Assembly (NCBI RefSeq): GCF_049341065.1
Contig: NZ_JBMPIX010000019.1
Location: 22,120 to 86,119, forward strand
DNA length: 64,000 bases
Reading direction: 5' to 3'
Origin: Pacificoceanicola sp049341065
GTDB taxonomy: Bacteria > Pseudomonadota > Alphaproteobacteria > Rhodobacterales > Rhodobacteraceae
The notes beneath the pieces are model-generated. The model did not search any database. It worked only from the letters and a program-made list of their open reading frames with translations, and was not told the origin of the DNA. Position 1 is the first letter of the stretch; the number at the start of each line of letters is the position of its first letter. Of this stretch, positions 34,612 to 43,286 are shown piece after piece. A program made the translations under genes and the position numbers.

Positions 34612-34730
34612 GCCTTGCCTCAGTCGATTGCCCTGCCAGAAAGCGCGACGCTACGCCCCCTCGCCCGCAGGGGCAAGGGGCGGCTGATCTGCTGTGAAAG
34701 TCAAAGCCGACGGCAGGGCATCGCGAGATC

Positions 34731-35183
34731 TCAGAGAGCGAATTCCTGCGTCAACAGCTTTTCGATCTGGTCGATCGGGTGATTGGTCAGGGTCTTGTCG
34801 ATCTCGGCCACAACGCGGTCGCGCACCTCTTTGTGCATCTTGCCGCGCAGCTCGCCCAGAATGGCAGGCGGCGCCACCAGCACAATGCGCCCGAACGCGC
34901 CGCTGTGGGCCTGCTTGTACAAAATCTCTGCCAGTTCATCGGCAAAGCGTTCTTTCGCCAATTCGTGCCAATCGGTGTCGTCCATGGTCGATTTCTGGCC
35001 TGGGCTGCCGCCGGTATTGCGGCCCGGACGGTTGGCCGATTGCTCCCGGTCCGACGGGTTGTCCTGCTGTTCGATACGCACAACGTTCAGATCGGGGTCT
35101 TGCGCATCAAGGTCATTGCGCAGGAACAGGGCTTTTTCACCATCAGCAATCAGAACCCACGTACCTTTGGTCAGTATGGCCAT
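34731..35183 (-). CDS. Host attachment family protein (baeRF-like)
   Basis: 150 aa. Begins TKGTWVLIADGEKALFL, with a central low-complexity Asp/Ser/Gly region, then FADELAEILYKQ, IVLVAPPAILGELR and a C-terminal KTLTNHPIDQIEKLL. This is the pattern of the host attachment family, related to bacterial/archaeal eRF1-like domains. In Agrobacterium and Rhizobium relatives are annotated as required for host attachment, but the biochemical role is unclear. It stands alone with its own promoter. Confidence 0.87.
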   Translation of the reverse strand: MAILTKGTWVLIADGEKALFLRNDLDAQDPDLNVVRIEQQDNPSDREQSANRPGRNTGGSPGQKSTMDDTDWHELAKERFADELAEILYKQAHSGAFGRIVLVAPPAILGELRGKMHKEVRDRVVAEIDKTLTNHPIDQIEKLLTQEFAL

Positions 35184-35389
35184 ATCAACACTCCTTGGTT
35201 GTCAGGGTTGCAGACTAAGCCGCGTCCGCGCGCAGTACTTTAGCCCCTGTTAAGCATAACCCCGGAAAGACCGGCAAAGTTCCGGCTGCCGAGCAATTTT
35301 GCCCAATGCATGCCCCATTCCGCGCCTAACCCAAAAGACCGCCCCACGGACAGGGAAACGCCCCCAAAACGCCGGAGCCCCGCTGCAAG

Positions 35390-37264
35390 ATGCCCGTCTA
35401 TATCGTTGATCCGAACTCGACCGAGCCGCGCCATCTGGCCTCTGTCGATGTCAAATTCTCGGGGTTGCATATTGGCGGCGGCATCTATTTCAGCGCCAAC
35501 CACTATCCAACGGTTGGAGGCACCTCGAAGGCGATCCCGCAACGCTCGTTGATCGGCGAGGCCGAGCAGCACAATACGGTGGAATACGACTATACCCTGC
35601 CGGCCGGGGCCGATCCGTGGGATGCCTACCGTGACGATCTGAATGGCGATGGCACACCCGATGCCATCAAGGCAGGCTATGACATGTCGCTGCATGTGGG
35701 GGACACGCTGGCGTCGGGGTCATTCTATGATGGCCCGTCGGTGCCCCTGCTGATTGCCAATGATCCCAACGATCTGAGCGGCACAGTCTATATCACCGGC
35801 TATCCCGGCAGCGCCACCTCGCTTGACGGGCAGGAAGGCACCTTGCACGAAACCTATGGCACCATCGGCGGCTATACCGCGCAGGATGTCGGGGGCGATG
35901 CAGGCGGCTATTTCACAATCAACGACGCGCAGGTTCTGACCGGTATGTCGGGCGGCGGCACCTATCTGGATTACGATTCCGATGGCGACGGCACGGTCGA
36001 GACCTATGCCATCGGGACGGTGACGCGCTCGGGCTTTATCGACTATCCGAATCCGGTCCCGGATCAGTATTTCGCCGAGGTCACATCGTTTTCCCCCCAC
36101 TACGCCAAGCTGGCCGCCACCATCGAAGGGCTGACAGGCGCGGATGCACGCACCGCCGATGATTTCGGACGCAACGTGCTGCTCTCAGCGCAGACTTTGG
36201 GGGCAAGCCTGACCACCGTGCAGGGGCAGTTCTTTCACGAGGATATCTATGGCGGGGTGAATGCCGATACGCTACTGGGCGCTGGGGGAAACGATCTGCT
36301 GCTTGGGAAGGAAGCCGACGATCTTCTGGACGGCGGCGACGGGCAGGATACGCTGATCGGAGGCACCGGCAGCGATACCCTGACCGGGGGCGCGGGCGCC
36401 GATCGCTTTACGGTCGAGGCGGCCGCGTCGGAAACAGATGTGATCAGCGACTTTGACCAGACGGTCGATGACCTTGACCTGTCGCTGTACTTCGACACCC
36501 TGCAAGACGCGATGGACGCCGCCACGGCCGTTGGGCCGGACACGGTGATCGACCTGAGCCAAGGCACCCTGCCCGCCGCCGCTGGCGCCGGATCGGTTCA
36601 GGTGTTGAACTTTTCCCCGGCGAGCTTGACTGCCAGCAACGTGATGGTCGCCTGTTTTACCGCAGGCACGCGTGTCTTGACCAAGACCGGCCCGCGCGTT
36701 GTCGAGGCGCTGCGCCCCGGTGACAGGGTCTGGACACGGGACAACGGGTTTCAGCCCCTGCGCGAACTGGCGGTGCGCCGCCTGTCGCCTGCCGATCTGC
36801 GCCTCGCGCCGCACCTGTGCCCGATTAGGATCAAAGCTGGCACACTTGGCGATGGCGTGCCCGCGCGCAATCTGACGGTTTCGCCCCAGCACCGCGTCCT
36901 GATCAGCGGCCCCATCGTCCAGCGCATGCTGGGCGAGACCGAGGCGCTGGTGCCCGCACGCAAGCTCTGCGTTCTGAAGGGCGTGCGGCAGATCCCGCCC
37001 GACGCAGCTGTGCGCTATGTCCATCTGGTCTTTGCCCGGCACGAAATCGTTTCCGCCGAGGGCTGTCTGAGCGAAAGCTTCTACCCCGGCGACGCCACGC
37101 TGGCCGCCCTGCCCGCCCGTCAGGCCGAAGCCTACCTTGACCTGTTCCACACCCTGCTGCCCGCGCGGCTTTTGCTGTGCGAAGGTCGGGCCGAGCGGCT
37201 TGTGCTGCGTCACAGGCGGAATGGCAAACCATTGCAGCAGGCCACAATGCAAGGGCCGGTGTGA
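35390..37264 (+). CDS. Secreted trypsin-like protease fused to RTX repeats and a Hint domain
   Basis: 624 aa. Residues 1-250 look like a chymotrypsin/V8-type serine protease: His38 in FSANHYP, Asp98 in GYDMSL and Ser187 in GMSGGG, with a beta-rich context. A short RTX block (about 285-335) has GGxGxDxL nonapeptides. A Hint domain starts at Cys422 (CFTAGTRVL) and includes LTVSPQHRVLI and the FARHEIVSAEG tail. So one chain carries a putative protease, a calcium-folded secretion signal and an autoprocessing domain. No signal peptide is seen, consistent with type I secretion. Protease activity is inferred from the triad only. Confidence 0.85.
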   Translation: MPVYIVDPNSTEPRHLASVDVKFSGLHIGGGIYFSANHYPTVGGTSKAIPQRSLIGEAEQHNTVEYDYTLPAGADPWDAYRDDLNGDGTPDAIKAGYDMSLHVGDTLASGSFYDGPSVPLLIANDPNDLSGTVYITGYPGSATSLDGQEGTLHETYGTIGGYTAQDVGGDAGGYFTINDAQVLTGMSGGGTYLDYDSDGDGTVETYAIGTVTRSGFIDYPNPVPDQYFAEVTSFSPHYAKLAATIEGLTGADARTADDFGRNVLLSAQTLGASLTTVQGQFFHEDIYGGVNADTLLGAGGNDLLLGKEADDLLDGGDGQDTLIGGTGSDTLTGGAGADRFTVEAAASETDVISDFDQTVDDLDLSLYFDTLQDAMDAATAVGPDTVIDLSQGTLPAAAGAGSVQVLNFSPASLTASNVMVACFTAGTRVLTKTGPRVVEALRPGDRVWTRDNGFQPLRELAVRRLSPADLRLAPHLCPIRIKAGTLGDGVPARNLTVSPQHRVLISGPIVQRMLGETEALVPARKLCVLKGVRQIPPDAAVRYVHLVFARHEIVSAEGCLSESFYPGDATLAALPARQAEAYLDLFHTLLPARLLLCEGRAERLVLRHRRNGKPLQQATMQGPV

Positions 37265-37314
37265 CCCGCCGGGACATCGCCACGGCCGCCTGCCCCGCGC
37301 CCAGCCGCAAACGA

Positions 37315-37346
37315 AAAACCGGGGCGCGTTTCCGCACCCCGGTTTT
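37315..37346. terminator. Bidirectional terminator between the protease-RTX-Hint gene and sodB
   Basis: AAAACCGGGG (37315-37324) pairs with CCCCGGTTTT (37337-37346); the loop holds a further GCG/CGC pair. A and T tracts lie on both sides, so it serves both convergent genes. Confidence 0.9.
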
Positions 37347-37387
37347 CGATATCATCCTCGCCGAATAGTTGTTCGGCGTCAGCTGTC

Positions 37388-37987
37388 TTACAGACGGCCC
37401 GCGACGTTTTCCCAGTTCACCAGGTTGTCGAGGAAGTTGGCCAGATAGGCCGGACGCTTGTTGCGGAAGTCGATGTAGTAGGAATGTTCCCACACATCGC
37501 AGCCCAGCAGCGCGGTCTGTCCAAAGCACAGCGGGTTGACGCCGTTTTCGGTCTTGGTGACTTTCAGGCCGCCATCGCTGTCCTTGACCAGCCAGCACCA
37601 GCCCGAGCCGAATTGGCCCGCACCTGCGGCGCTGAAATCTTCCTTGAACTTTTCGACGGTGCCAAAGCTGTCCTTGATCGCCGCTTCCAGTTCGGACGGC
37701 ATGCCGCCGCCGCCCGGGCCCATCATTTCCCAGAACTGAGTGTGGTTCCAGTGCTGCGAGGCGTTGTTGAAGATACCATTCTGCGCAACCGCGCCGGCAT
37801 CATAGGTGCCTTTGATGATGTCTTCGAGGGACTTGCCCTCCCACTCGGTGCCAGCGATCAGCTTGGAGCCGTTGTCGACATAAGCCTTGTGGTGGATGTC
37901 GTGGTGATACTCCAGCGTTTCCTTGCTCATGCCTTTGCTTGCCAATGCGTCGTGCGCATAGGGAAGATCGGGAAGTTCGAATGCCAT
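37388..37987 (-). CDS. sodB: Superoxide dismutase [Fe]
   Basis: 199 aa. Metal ligands expected from E. coli FeSOD map to His28, His82, Asp164 and His168 (DVWEHSYYID). The Fe-type glutamine is Gln78 in FNNASQHWNH, and the later GSGW block lacks the Mn-type Gln arrangement, so an iron enzyme is favoured. It converts superoxide to peroxide and oxygen in the cytosol. Full length. Confidence 0.96.
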   Translation of the reverse strand: MAFELPDLPYAHDALASKGMSKETLEYHHDIHHKAYVDNGSKLIAGTEWEGKSLEDIIKGTYDAGAVAQNGIFNNASQHWNHTQFWEMMGPGGGGMPSELEAAIKDSFGTVEKFKEDFSAAGAGQFGSGWCWLVKDSDGGLKVTKTENGVNPLCFGQTALLGCDVWEHSYYIDFRNKRPAYLANFLDNLVNWENVAGRL

Positions 37988-38073
37988 TTGGTGACCCCTC
38001 CGTGTTAAGTCATTGTCCTGCCGCTATACCTGTCCCTGAACAGGTGGCGCGTCAAGGTCTGGCGGGGAATTGG

Positions 38074-38481
38074 TCAGCGCGGCGCGCAGTTTCCCCGGGC
38101 AAAGCTGCGCTGGTTGCGCTCCAGCAGAAATGCCGTGACCGACACCGCGCCCGTGGCCTTTTTCAGCACCGCGCGGTACTTCAGCTTGATCTGGTTTCCC
38201 TGCATCGACGGCAGCGTGATCCGCCAGGTGAAGTCGAATTCATCAGCCGTGTTCTTGCGCACCTTCACGTCGACAGGCTTTTTGTCGTTGTGCTTGTAAA
38301 TCGCCCCGTCGAGGATCTGGATGGTGCCGTTCGGCCGTTGGTACAGGCTGAATTGCGGCATGACCCAGTCCCGCTTGGTGCGATCCATCTTGCAGGTCAG
38401 ATCCAGATCACCGGCCTGTGCCGCCGTCCCGGTCAGGGCGCAAACCAGCGCGAGTGCCTTGGAAATTCGTGTAAACATCAT
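38074..38481 (-). CDS. Small secreted protein, paralogue of the next gene upstream
   Basis: About 135 aa with a signal peptide (RISKALALVCALTGTAAQA) followed by a beta-rich mature domain with two cysteines (near the mature N-terminus and in GNCAPR at the end), likely one disulfide. The middle (YKHNDKKPVDVKVRKN and LKKATGAVSV) aligns with the neighbour at 38556 (LHYNDRKPINGRVKTD and LKATGVLSM). I do not recognise the family. Tandem ATGs at 38481 and 38478. Confidence 0.75.
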   Translation of the reverse strand: MMFTRISKALALVCALTGTAAQAGDLDLTCKMDRTKRDWVMPQFSLYQRPNGTIQILDGAIYKHNDKKPVDVKVRKNTADEFDFTWRITLPSMQGNQIKLKYRAVLKKATGAVSVTAFLLERNQRSFARGNCAPR

Positions 38482-38555
38482 GATCTCAATTCCATGTCCT
38501 AACATAGAAACGCCGCAGCCCAAAGACTGCGGCACACCACCGGTCGGCGGTACAC

Positions 38556-38975
38556 TTACTTCAGCGGCTTGACTTCGCACTTGCCTTTGCCGGTGAAAAT
38601 ATTGGTATAGCCAAGCGGCAGCCCGGACATAGAAAGGACGCCTGTCGCCTTGAGATAGGTCGCCGTGTAGTTGATCGTTGCACGATGGTTGGAGCGGTCC
38701 TTGATTTTGACAGTCCAGGCAAACGTCGTGCGTTTGTTGTTGTCGGTCTTCACGCGGCCATTGATTGGCTTGCGATCGTTGTAATGCAAAATGATCGGGT
38801 CCGAGACGACAACCGAATCGTCCACTTGATCATGCCCGATGAAAAGAACTTCGGGCAGCCACCCTTGGCCTGCACTGGCGTCGATCTTGCACTCATAGCC
38901 AACGGATTTCGCATTGGCAGTGCCGGACACACCGATAAGCGCAACAAGCAGGGCGGAAGAAAAAAATCGTGACAT
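38556..38975 (-). CDS. Small secreted protein, paralogue of the next gene downstream
   Basis: 139 aa with a signal peptide (FFSSALLVALIGVSGTANA) and a small beta-rich mature domain with cysteines near both ends (YECKID and GKCEV). It shares its core layout with the gene 74 bp downstream, so the pair arose by tandem duplication and divergence. Both are probably periplasmic or secreted. Function unknown. The ATG at 38975 begins the signal peptide. Confidence 0.78.
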   Translation of the reverse strand: MSRFFSSALLVALIGVSGTANAKSVGYECKIDASAGQGWLPEVLFIGHDQVDDSVVVSDPIILHYNDRKPINGRVKTDNNKRTTFAWTVKIKDRSNHRATINYTATYLKATGVLSMSGLPLGYTNIFTGKGKCEVKPLK

Positions 38976-39080
38976 GGTAATCCTTCTGGTTTGGTGCCCC
39001 CTAATTACCAATCCATCACACGACCACAAGCCATCAGACGCCAAACAGCGTCATTTTTCTGCACCCCCGTCAGACAATTT

Positions 39081-39647
39081 TCAGTCGTGATATACGGCAC
39101 TTGCCGGATGTGCCGCTGTTTTCAGCAGGTCAAAGACATAGTCCGCAACCGAGCGGAAGCAGATCACCTGCGCATGGGTTTCCGAGCGCATCCAAAAGGC
39201 TGCCGCGACCTGTGCAAGACGGGTGCGCCTCAGCTCGCCCACAGGCAGAGCCTCGGGCGACAGATCGGCGGGCGACAGCTTGGCCAGCACTTCGCGGGTC
39301 TTGTCACCAGTGATGTGAAACACCGCCCGCGCGTCGGATACATTGACGGCCAACGCATGGCTGCCGCTGAGCAGACTTGTCATGGTTTGCGAAGCGACTG
39401 CGGCCTCGCCATAGGGGCAGAGCACCAGCAATTCGTCCGGGGACATCCAGAGGATACCGCGTTCGTCCACGCAATTGGCGCCGCGCTGCTTGGGCATGTC
39501 GACCCCCGCGACGCCCGTCGCTGCGTTCTTGATGTCAGACGAAGCAAGATCGCCGCGCAGGGTGATCATGCCCAGCGGGCCGACTTCCTGGATCTGGACC
39601 AGCCCGTCATAGCTGGCGTTCTTGAGGGGGCTGACAGGTTCAGACAT
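39081..39647 (-). CDS. soxG: Sarcosine oxidase subunit gamma
   Basis: 188 aa. Contains LGMITLRGDLAS, GILWMSPDELLVL and the DARAVFHITGDKTREVLAKLS segment, typical of SoxG, which packs against the folate-binding part of the alpha subunit. It overlaps the soxA stop by 8 bp, indicating coupling, and is last in the minus-strand order soxB-soxD-soxA-soxG. The ATG at 39647 is the family start. Confidence 0.94.
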   Translation of the reverse strand: MSEPVSPLKNASYDGLVQIQEVGPLGMITLRGDLASSDIKNAATGVAGVDMPKQRGANCVDERGILWMSPDELLVLCPYGEAAVASQTMTSLLSGSHALAVNVSDARAVFHITGDKTREVLAKLSPADLSPEALPVGELRRTRLAQVAAAFWMRSETHAQVICFRSVADYVFDLLKTAAHPASAVYHD

Positions 39648-42600
39648 TCTGCTTTTCCCCTTCCGGGTCATAGAAGATGGGGCTGACAATCTTGGTCGGG
39701 ATCATCGTGACGCCATCGTCGCGGGCGAATTCGATCACTTCGCCCATGCGGTCCGGGCCGTGCAGGACAAGACCCATGGCGATGCCTTTGTTCAGTGTCG
39801 GCGAATGATAGGTCGAGGTCACGCGGCCTTGGGTATTGCGCTGGCCGTTGGCATTGCTGCCCTCAGCCACCGCATAGGCGCCATCGGGCAAGGTGCTGCC
39901 GTCCAGTGTCTCCAACCCGACAAGTTTCCAGCGGTTCGGATCGGCCATATGGCTGCGTTCCTGCGCGCGCTTGCCGATGAAGTCCTCTTTCTTTTTCGAG
40001 ATCGCCCAGTCCAGTCCCAGATCCTGCGGGATCACGGTGCCGTCGGTTTCGTCCCCGATCATGATAAAGCCCTTCTCGGCCCGCATGATGTGCAGGCACT
40101 CGGTGCCATAGGGCGTCACGTTCCACTGCGCGCCAACTTGCATGCACAGATCCCAGAAAGCCTGTCCGTGGCTGGCGGGCACGGCGATTTCATAGCTCAA
40201 CTCTCCGGAAAAGCTGATGCGATAGACCCGCACCGGGAAGCCCGCCAATTCGCCATCCGCCCAAGCCATGAAGGGCAATGTTTCCTTCGAAACATCCATG
40301 CCGCCGAGCGCCTCAAGCAGGTGGCGGGCATTGGGGCCGACCACGGCGATCTGGGCGTGTTGTTCGGTGACATTGGCGGTATAGACCTGCCAATCCCACC
40401 ATTCACACTGCAGCCAATCCTCCATATGGGCGTGGATGCGATCCGCGCCGCCTGTAGTGGTGTGGCACAAGAAGGTCTCATCATCGATGCGCGCAACCAC
40501 GCCGTCGTCGGACAGAAAGCCGTTTTCGCTGCACATCAGGCCGTAACGGCATTTGCCCGGCTTCAGCGTCGACATCATGTTGGTGTACATCATGTCGAGG
40601 AACCGGCCAGCATCCGGCCCTTTGACGATGATCTTGCCAAGGGTCGACGCATCAAGCAGGCCAAGGCTGTCGCGGGTTGCCTTGACCTCGCGCATGACGG
40701 CGTCGTGCTTGCTTTCGCCCGGTTTGGTAAAGCAATAGGGCCGCCGCCAATGGCCGACGGGTTCCCACTCGGCGCCATTGGCCGCGTGCCAGGCGTGCAT
40801 CGGGGTCTTGCGCAGCGGCTGGAAGATCTCGCCGCGCGCCTCGCCGCCGATGGCGCCCATCGAGATCGGCGTATAAGGCGGGCGGAAGGTGGTTGTGCCG
40901 ACCTGCGGGATATCCTCACCCAACGCGTTAGAAAGTGTTGCCAAACCGTTAATATTGCTGAGCTTACCCTGATCGGTCGCCATGCCCAGCGTGGTGTAGC
41001 GCTTGGTGTGTTCGACCGACTCATAGCCTTCGCGCGCAGCCAGCTGCACATCCGAAACTTTGACGTCGTTCTGATAATCGAGCCAGGACTTTGACCGCAG
41101 TTCAATACCTGCGCCCTGCGGCATCAGCCAGACCGGCGCCATCAGAGCTTCGGCCGGTGCATCGGCCTGCGGAGCGGCGGTTCCGGCCTTGGCACGGGCA
41201 CCGCAACGCTCGGCGGCAGTTTTCCCTGCTTCATGAGCATCTTGCAGCGCGTCATTCAAGTGAAGGAACCCGTTGGCAGTGCCGGCAGTGATGACAAAAG
41301 GCTGGCCATCATGGCTGGTCGGCGCGCGGCTGGGATCGGGGCGGAAAAAGGCGTTTTCCACGTCCCAGGTCAGCTTGCCACCGCAATGCGACCAAAGATG
41401 CACCACCGGAGACCAGCCGCCTGACATGGCGACGCATTCGCAGGCGATCTCATCAACCATGGCACCTTCGCCCGCTTGCGAGCTGATGACCACGCCGGTG
41501 ACACGCTTGCCGCCTTTGACCTTGGCCACCGCCTGCCCCTGATGCACGACGATACCCGCCGCCTTGGCCTGCGCCACAAGCGCCGGGTCGACCGCATGAA
41601 CACGCACGTCAATGATGACCGGAACCGAAAGGCCGGCCTCATGGATCGCCAGAGCGGTGCGATAGGCATCGTCGTTGTTGGTGACCACCACGGTGCGATC
41701 ACCGATCGAGACACCGTAGTTCACTACATAGTCACGCACCGCGCTGGCCAGAATGACGCCGGGAATATCGTTGCCGGCAAAGGAAATCGGGCGCTCGATG
41801 GCACCTGTGGCGGTAACCACCTGCTTGGCCCGGATCTTCCAAAGGCGATGGCGCGGGCCGTCTGCCTTGGGGTTGTGATCGGTAAGACGCTCATAGCCCA
41901 GCACATAGCCGTGGTCATAAACCCCTGCCCCCATGGTCCGGCTGCGCAGAGTGACATTTGGCAGATCATCCAGCACCTGCAGGGTTTCACTGACCCAATC
42001 CTGAGCGGTTTTGCCATCGATTTCGCCGCCATCGACCAGCGTGCGACCGCCCCAATCGGCAGTCTGTTCGATCAGCAGCACCTTGGCACCGCTTTCACCC
42101 GCCGCCCGCGCCGCCTGAAGCCCGGCAACGCCGCCGCCGACCACCAGAACATCAACATGAGCATAGAAATGCTCGTAAGTGTCAGGATCGCGGGTTTCGG
42201 GATCGGGGGCTTTGCCAAGGCCCGCGCTTTGCCGGATGAAGGGCTCGTACACATGCTTCCAGAAGCTGCGCGGGTACATGAACATCTTGTAATAGAAACC
42301 CGCGGGAAGGAACCGCGAGACCAGCTGGTTCAGCGCGCCGACGTCATATTCGAGGCTCGGCCAGTGGTTCTGGGAGGTTGCTTGCAGCCCGTCGAACAGC
42401 TCGGTCGTGGTGGCGCGCTGGTTCGGCTCGTGGGTGTTGCCTTGGCCAAGGTTGACCAGCGCATTGGGTTCCTCGGCGCCCGAGGCGACAATGCCGCGCG
42501 GGCGGTGGTATTTAAAGCTGCGGCCCACCAGCATCTGGTCATTCGCCAGAAGCGCCGAGGCCAGCGTGTCACCCTTGAAGCCCTTGAAACGCTTGCCGTT

Positions 42601-42666
42601 GAAGGTGAATTCGATCTGTGTACTGCGGTCGGTCAGACGACCGCCCTTGGCGAGACGGGTGCTCAT
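39640..42666 (-). CDS. soxA: Sarcosine oxidase subunit alpha
   Basis: 1008 aa. An N-terminal ferredoxin-like domain (DTLASALLANDQMLVGRSF) is followed by a dinucleotide-binding region (DVLVVGGGVAGLQAARAAG) and a C-terminal GcvT-like tetrahydrofolate domain (ATLGKIIVKGPDAGRF, SGELSYEI, FIGKRA). The complex oxidises sarcosine to glycine and passes the methyl group to tetrahydrofolate or releases formaldehyde. Full length. In roseobacters it completes glycine betaine and choline breakdown and may also support methylated-amine use. Confidence 0.97.
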   Translation of the reverse strand: MSTRLAKGGRLTDRSTQIEFTFNGKRFKGFKGDTLASALLANDQMLVGRSFKYHRPRGIVASGAEEPNALVNLGQGNTHEPNQRATTTELFDGLQATSQNHWPSLEYDVGALNQLVSRFLPAGFYYKMFMYPRSFWKHVYEPFIRQSAGLGKAPDPETRDPDTYEHFYAHVDVLVVGGGVAGLQAARAAGESGAKVLLIEQTADWGGRTLVDGGEIDGKTAQDWVSETLQVLDDLPNVTLRSRTMGAGVYDHGYVLGYERLTDHNPKADGPRHRLWKIRAKQVVTATGAIERPISFAGNDIPGVILASAVRDYVVNYGVSIGDRTVVVTNNDDAYRTALAIHEAGLSVPVIIDVRVHAVDPALVAQAKAAGIVVHQGQAVAKVKGGKRVTGVVISSQAGEGAMVDEIACECVAMSGGWSPVVHLWSHCGGKLTWDVENAFFRPDPSRAPTSHDGQPFVITAGTANGFLHLNDALQDAHEAGKTAAERCGARAKAGTAAPQADAPAEALMAPVWLMPQGAGIELRSKSWLDYQNDVKVSDVQLAAREGYESVEHTKRYTTLGMATDQGKLSNINGLATLSNALGEDIPQVGTTTFRPPYTPISMGAIGGEARGEIFQPLRKTPMHAWHAANGAEWEPVGHWRRPYCFTKPGESKHDAVMREVKATRDSLGLLDASTLGKIIVKGPDAGRFLDMMYTNMMSTLKPGKCRYGLMCSENGFLSDDGVVARIDDETFLCHTTTGGADRIHAHMEDWLQCEWWDWQVYTANVTEQHAQIAVVGPNARHLLEALGGMDVSKETLPFMAWADGELAGFPVRVYRISFSGELSYEIAVPASHGQAFWDLCMQVGAQWNVTPYGTECLHIMRAEKGFIMIGDETDGTVIPQDLGLDWAISKKKEDFIGKRAQERSHMADPNRWKLVGLETLDGSTLPDGAYAVAEGSNANGQRNTQGRVTSTYHSPTLNKGIAMGLVLHGPDRMGEVIEFARDDGVTMIPTKIVSPIFYDPEGEKQNV

Positions 42667-42700
42667 GTGTCAGACGCCTTTGCTTTGAGGTTGGCGCTGG

Positions 42701-42751
42701 AGGGCTGACTGCCCCCAGACCCCCCGAGGATATTTTTGGACCAGTGGAACA
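42701..42751 (-). repeat. Dispersed palindromic intergenic repeat, copy 2
   Basis: Read on the minus strand this carries CCACTGGTCC, AAATATCC, a GGGGGG run and GGGGGCAG, in the same order as 11886-11940. It fills the gap between the soxD stop and the soxA start, so transcripts of the operon would carry it. Confidence 0.65.
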
Positions 42752-43081
42752 TCAGGAAAAGTCGCGCCACGACCAGCCGGGGCGTTTGGCGGTGATGGCG
42801 TCCCTGATGTGTTTTGGTGGTTCGGTTGTCTGGGCGGGATAGGTGCCGAAGACTTCCATGGTGTTGGTGTCGCGCGCAGCGAGAAACCATTTGCCGCAAC
42901 CATAGGCATGGCGCCAGCGCTCGAAATGCACGCCCTTAGGGTTTTCACGCATGAAAAGATAGCCTTCGAACTGATCGTCATCGGAGCCGGGGCCAAAGCG
43001 TTTCAGATGCGCTTCGCCGCCAGCGGACAGTTCGGTTTCGTCGGCTTGCACGCCACAACAGGGGCATTCAAGGATCAGCAT
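42752..43081 (-). CDS. soxD: Sarcosine oxidase subunit delta
   Basis: 109 aa. The N-terminal zinc-binding cluster CPCCG and a later Cys in YGCGKWF, with the HFERWRHAYGC block, are diagnostic of SoxD, a small zinc subunit of the heterotetramer. It lies between soxB and soxA on the minus strand, with a small opposing ORF in the soxB-soxD gap. Confidence 0.95.
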   Translation of the reverse strand: MLILECPCCGVQADETELSAGGEAHLKRFGPGSDDDQFEGYLFMRENPKGVHFERWRHAYGCGKWFLAARDTNTMEVFGTYPAQTTEPPKHIRDAITAKRPGWSWRDFS

Positions 43082-43131
43082 GGGGCCATTCCTTTTGACA
43101 TGTAACGCGGCGCTGCCATAGCCTGAGCCGC

Positions 43132-43284
43132 ATGGAAGAAGGCTTTGATATCACGCCCTATTTGCAGATTGCGCCCTTGGCACTGCTGTTGATCGTCGCA
43201 CTTTTCCTTGTGTTCCGCGGGTTGCGAAACAAAGGCAATGGCGCGAACCACAAAGCGCCTTGGGCGGGAAATTTGGACGACTGA
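43132..43284 (+). CDS. Small single-pass membrane protein in the soxB-soxD gap, opposite strand
   Basis: A 50-codon frame (ATG 43132, TGA 43282-43284). It encodes an acidic N-terminus, one clear membrane helix (IAPLALLLIVALFLVF) and a basic then acidic tail. It fits exactly between soxD and soxB without overlapping either. No Shine-Dalgarno site; TTGACA (43095-43100) and TAGCCT (43119-43124), 18 bp apart, would put the transcript start almost at the ATG, suggesting leaderless expression. Function unknown. Confidence 0.6.
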   Translation: MEEGFDITPYLQIAPLALLLIVALFLVFRGLRNKGNGANHKAPWAGNLDD

Positions 43285-43286
43285 CA

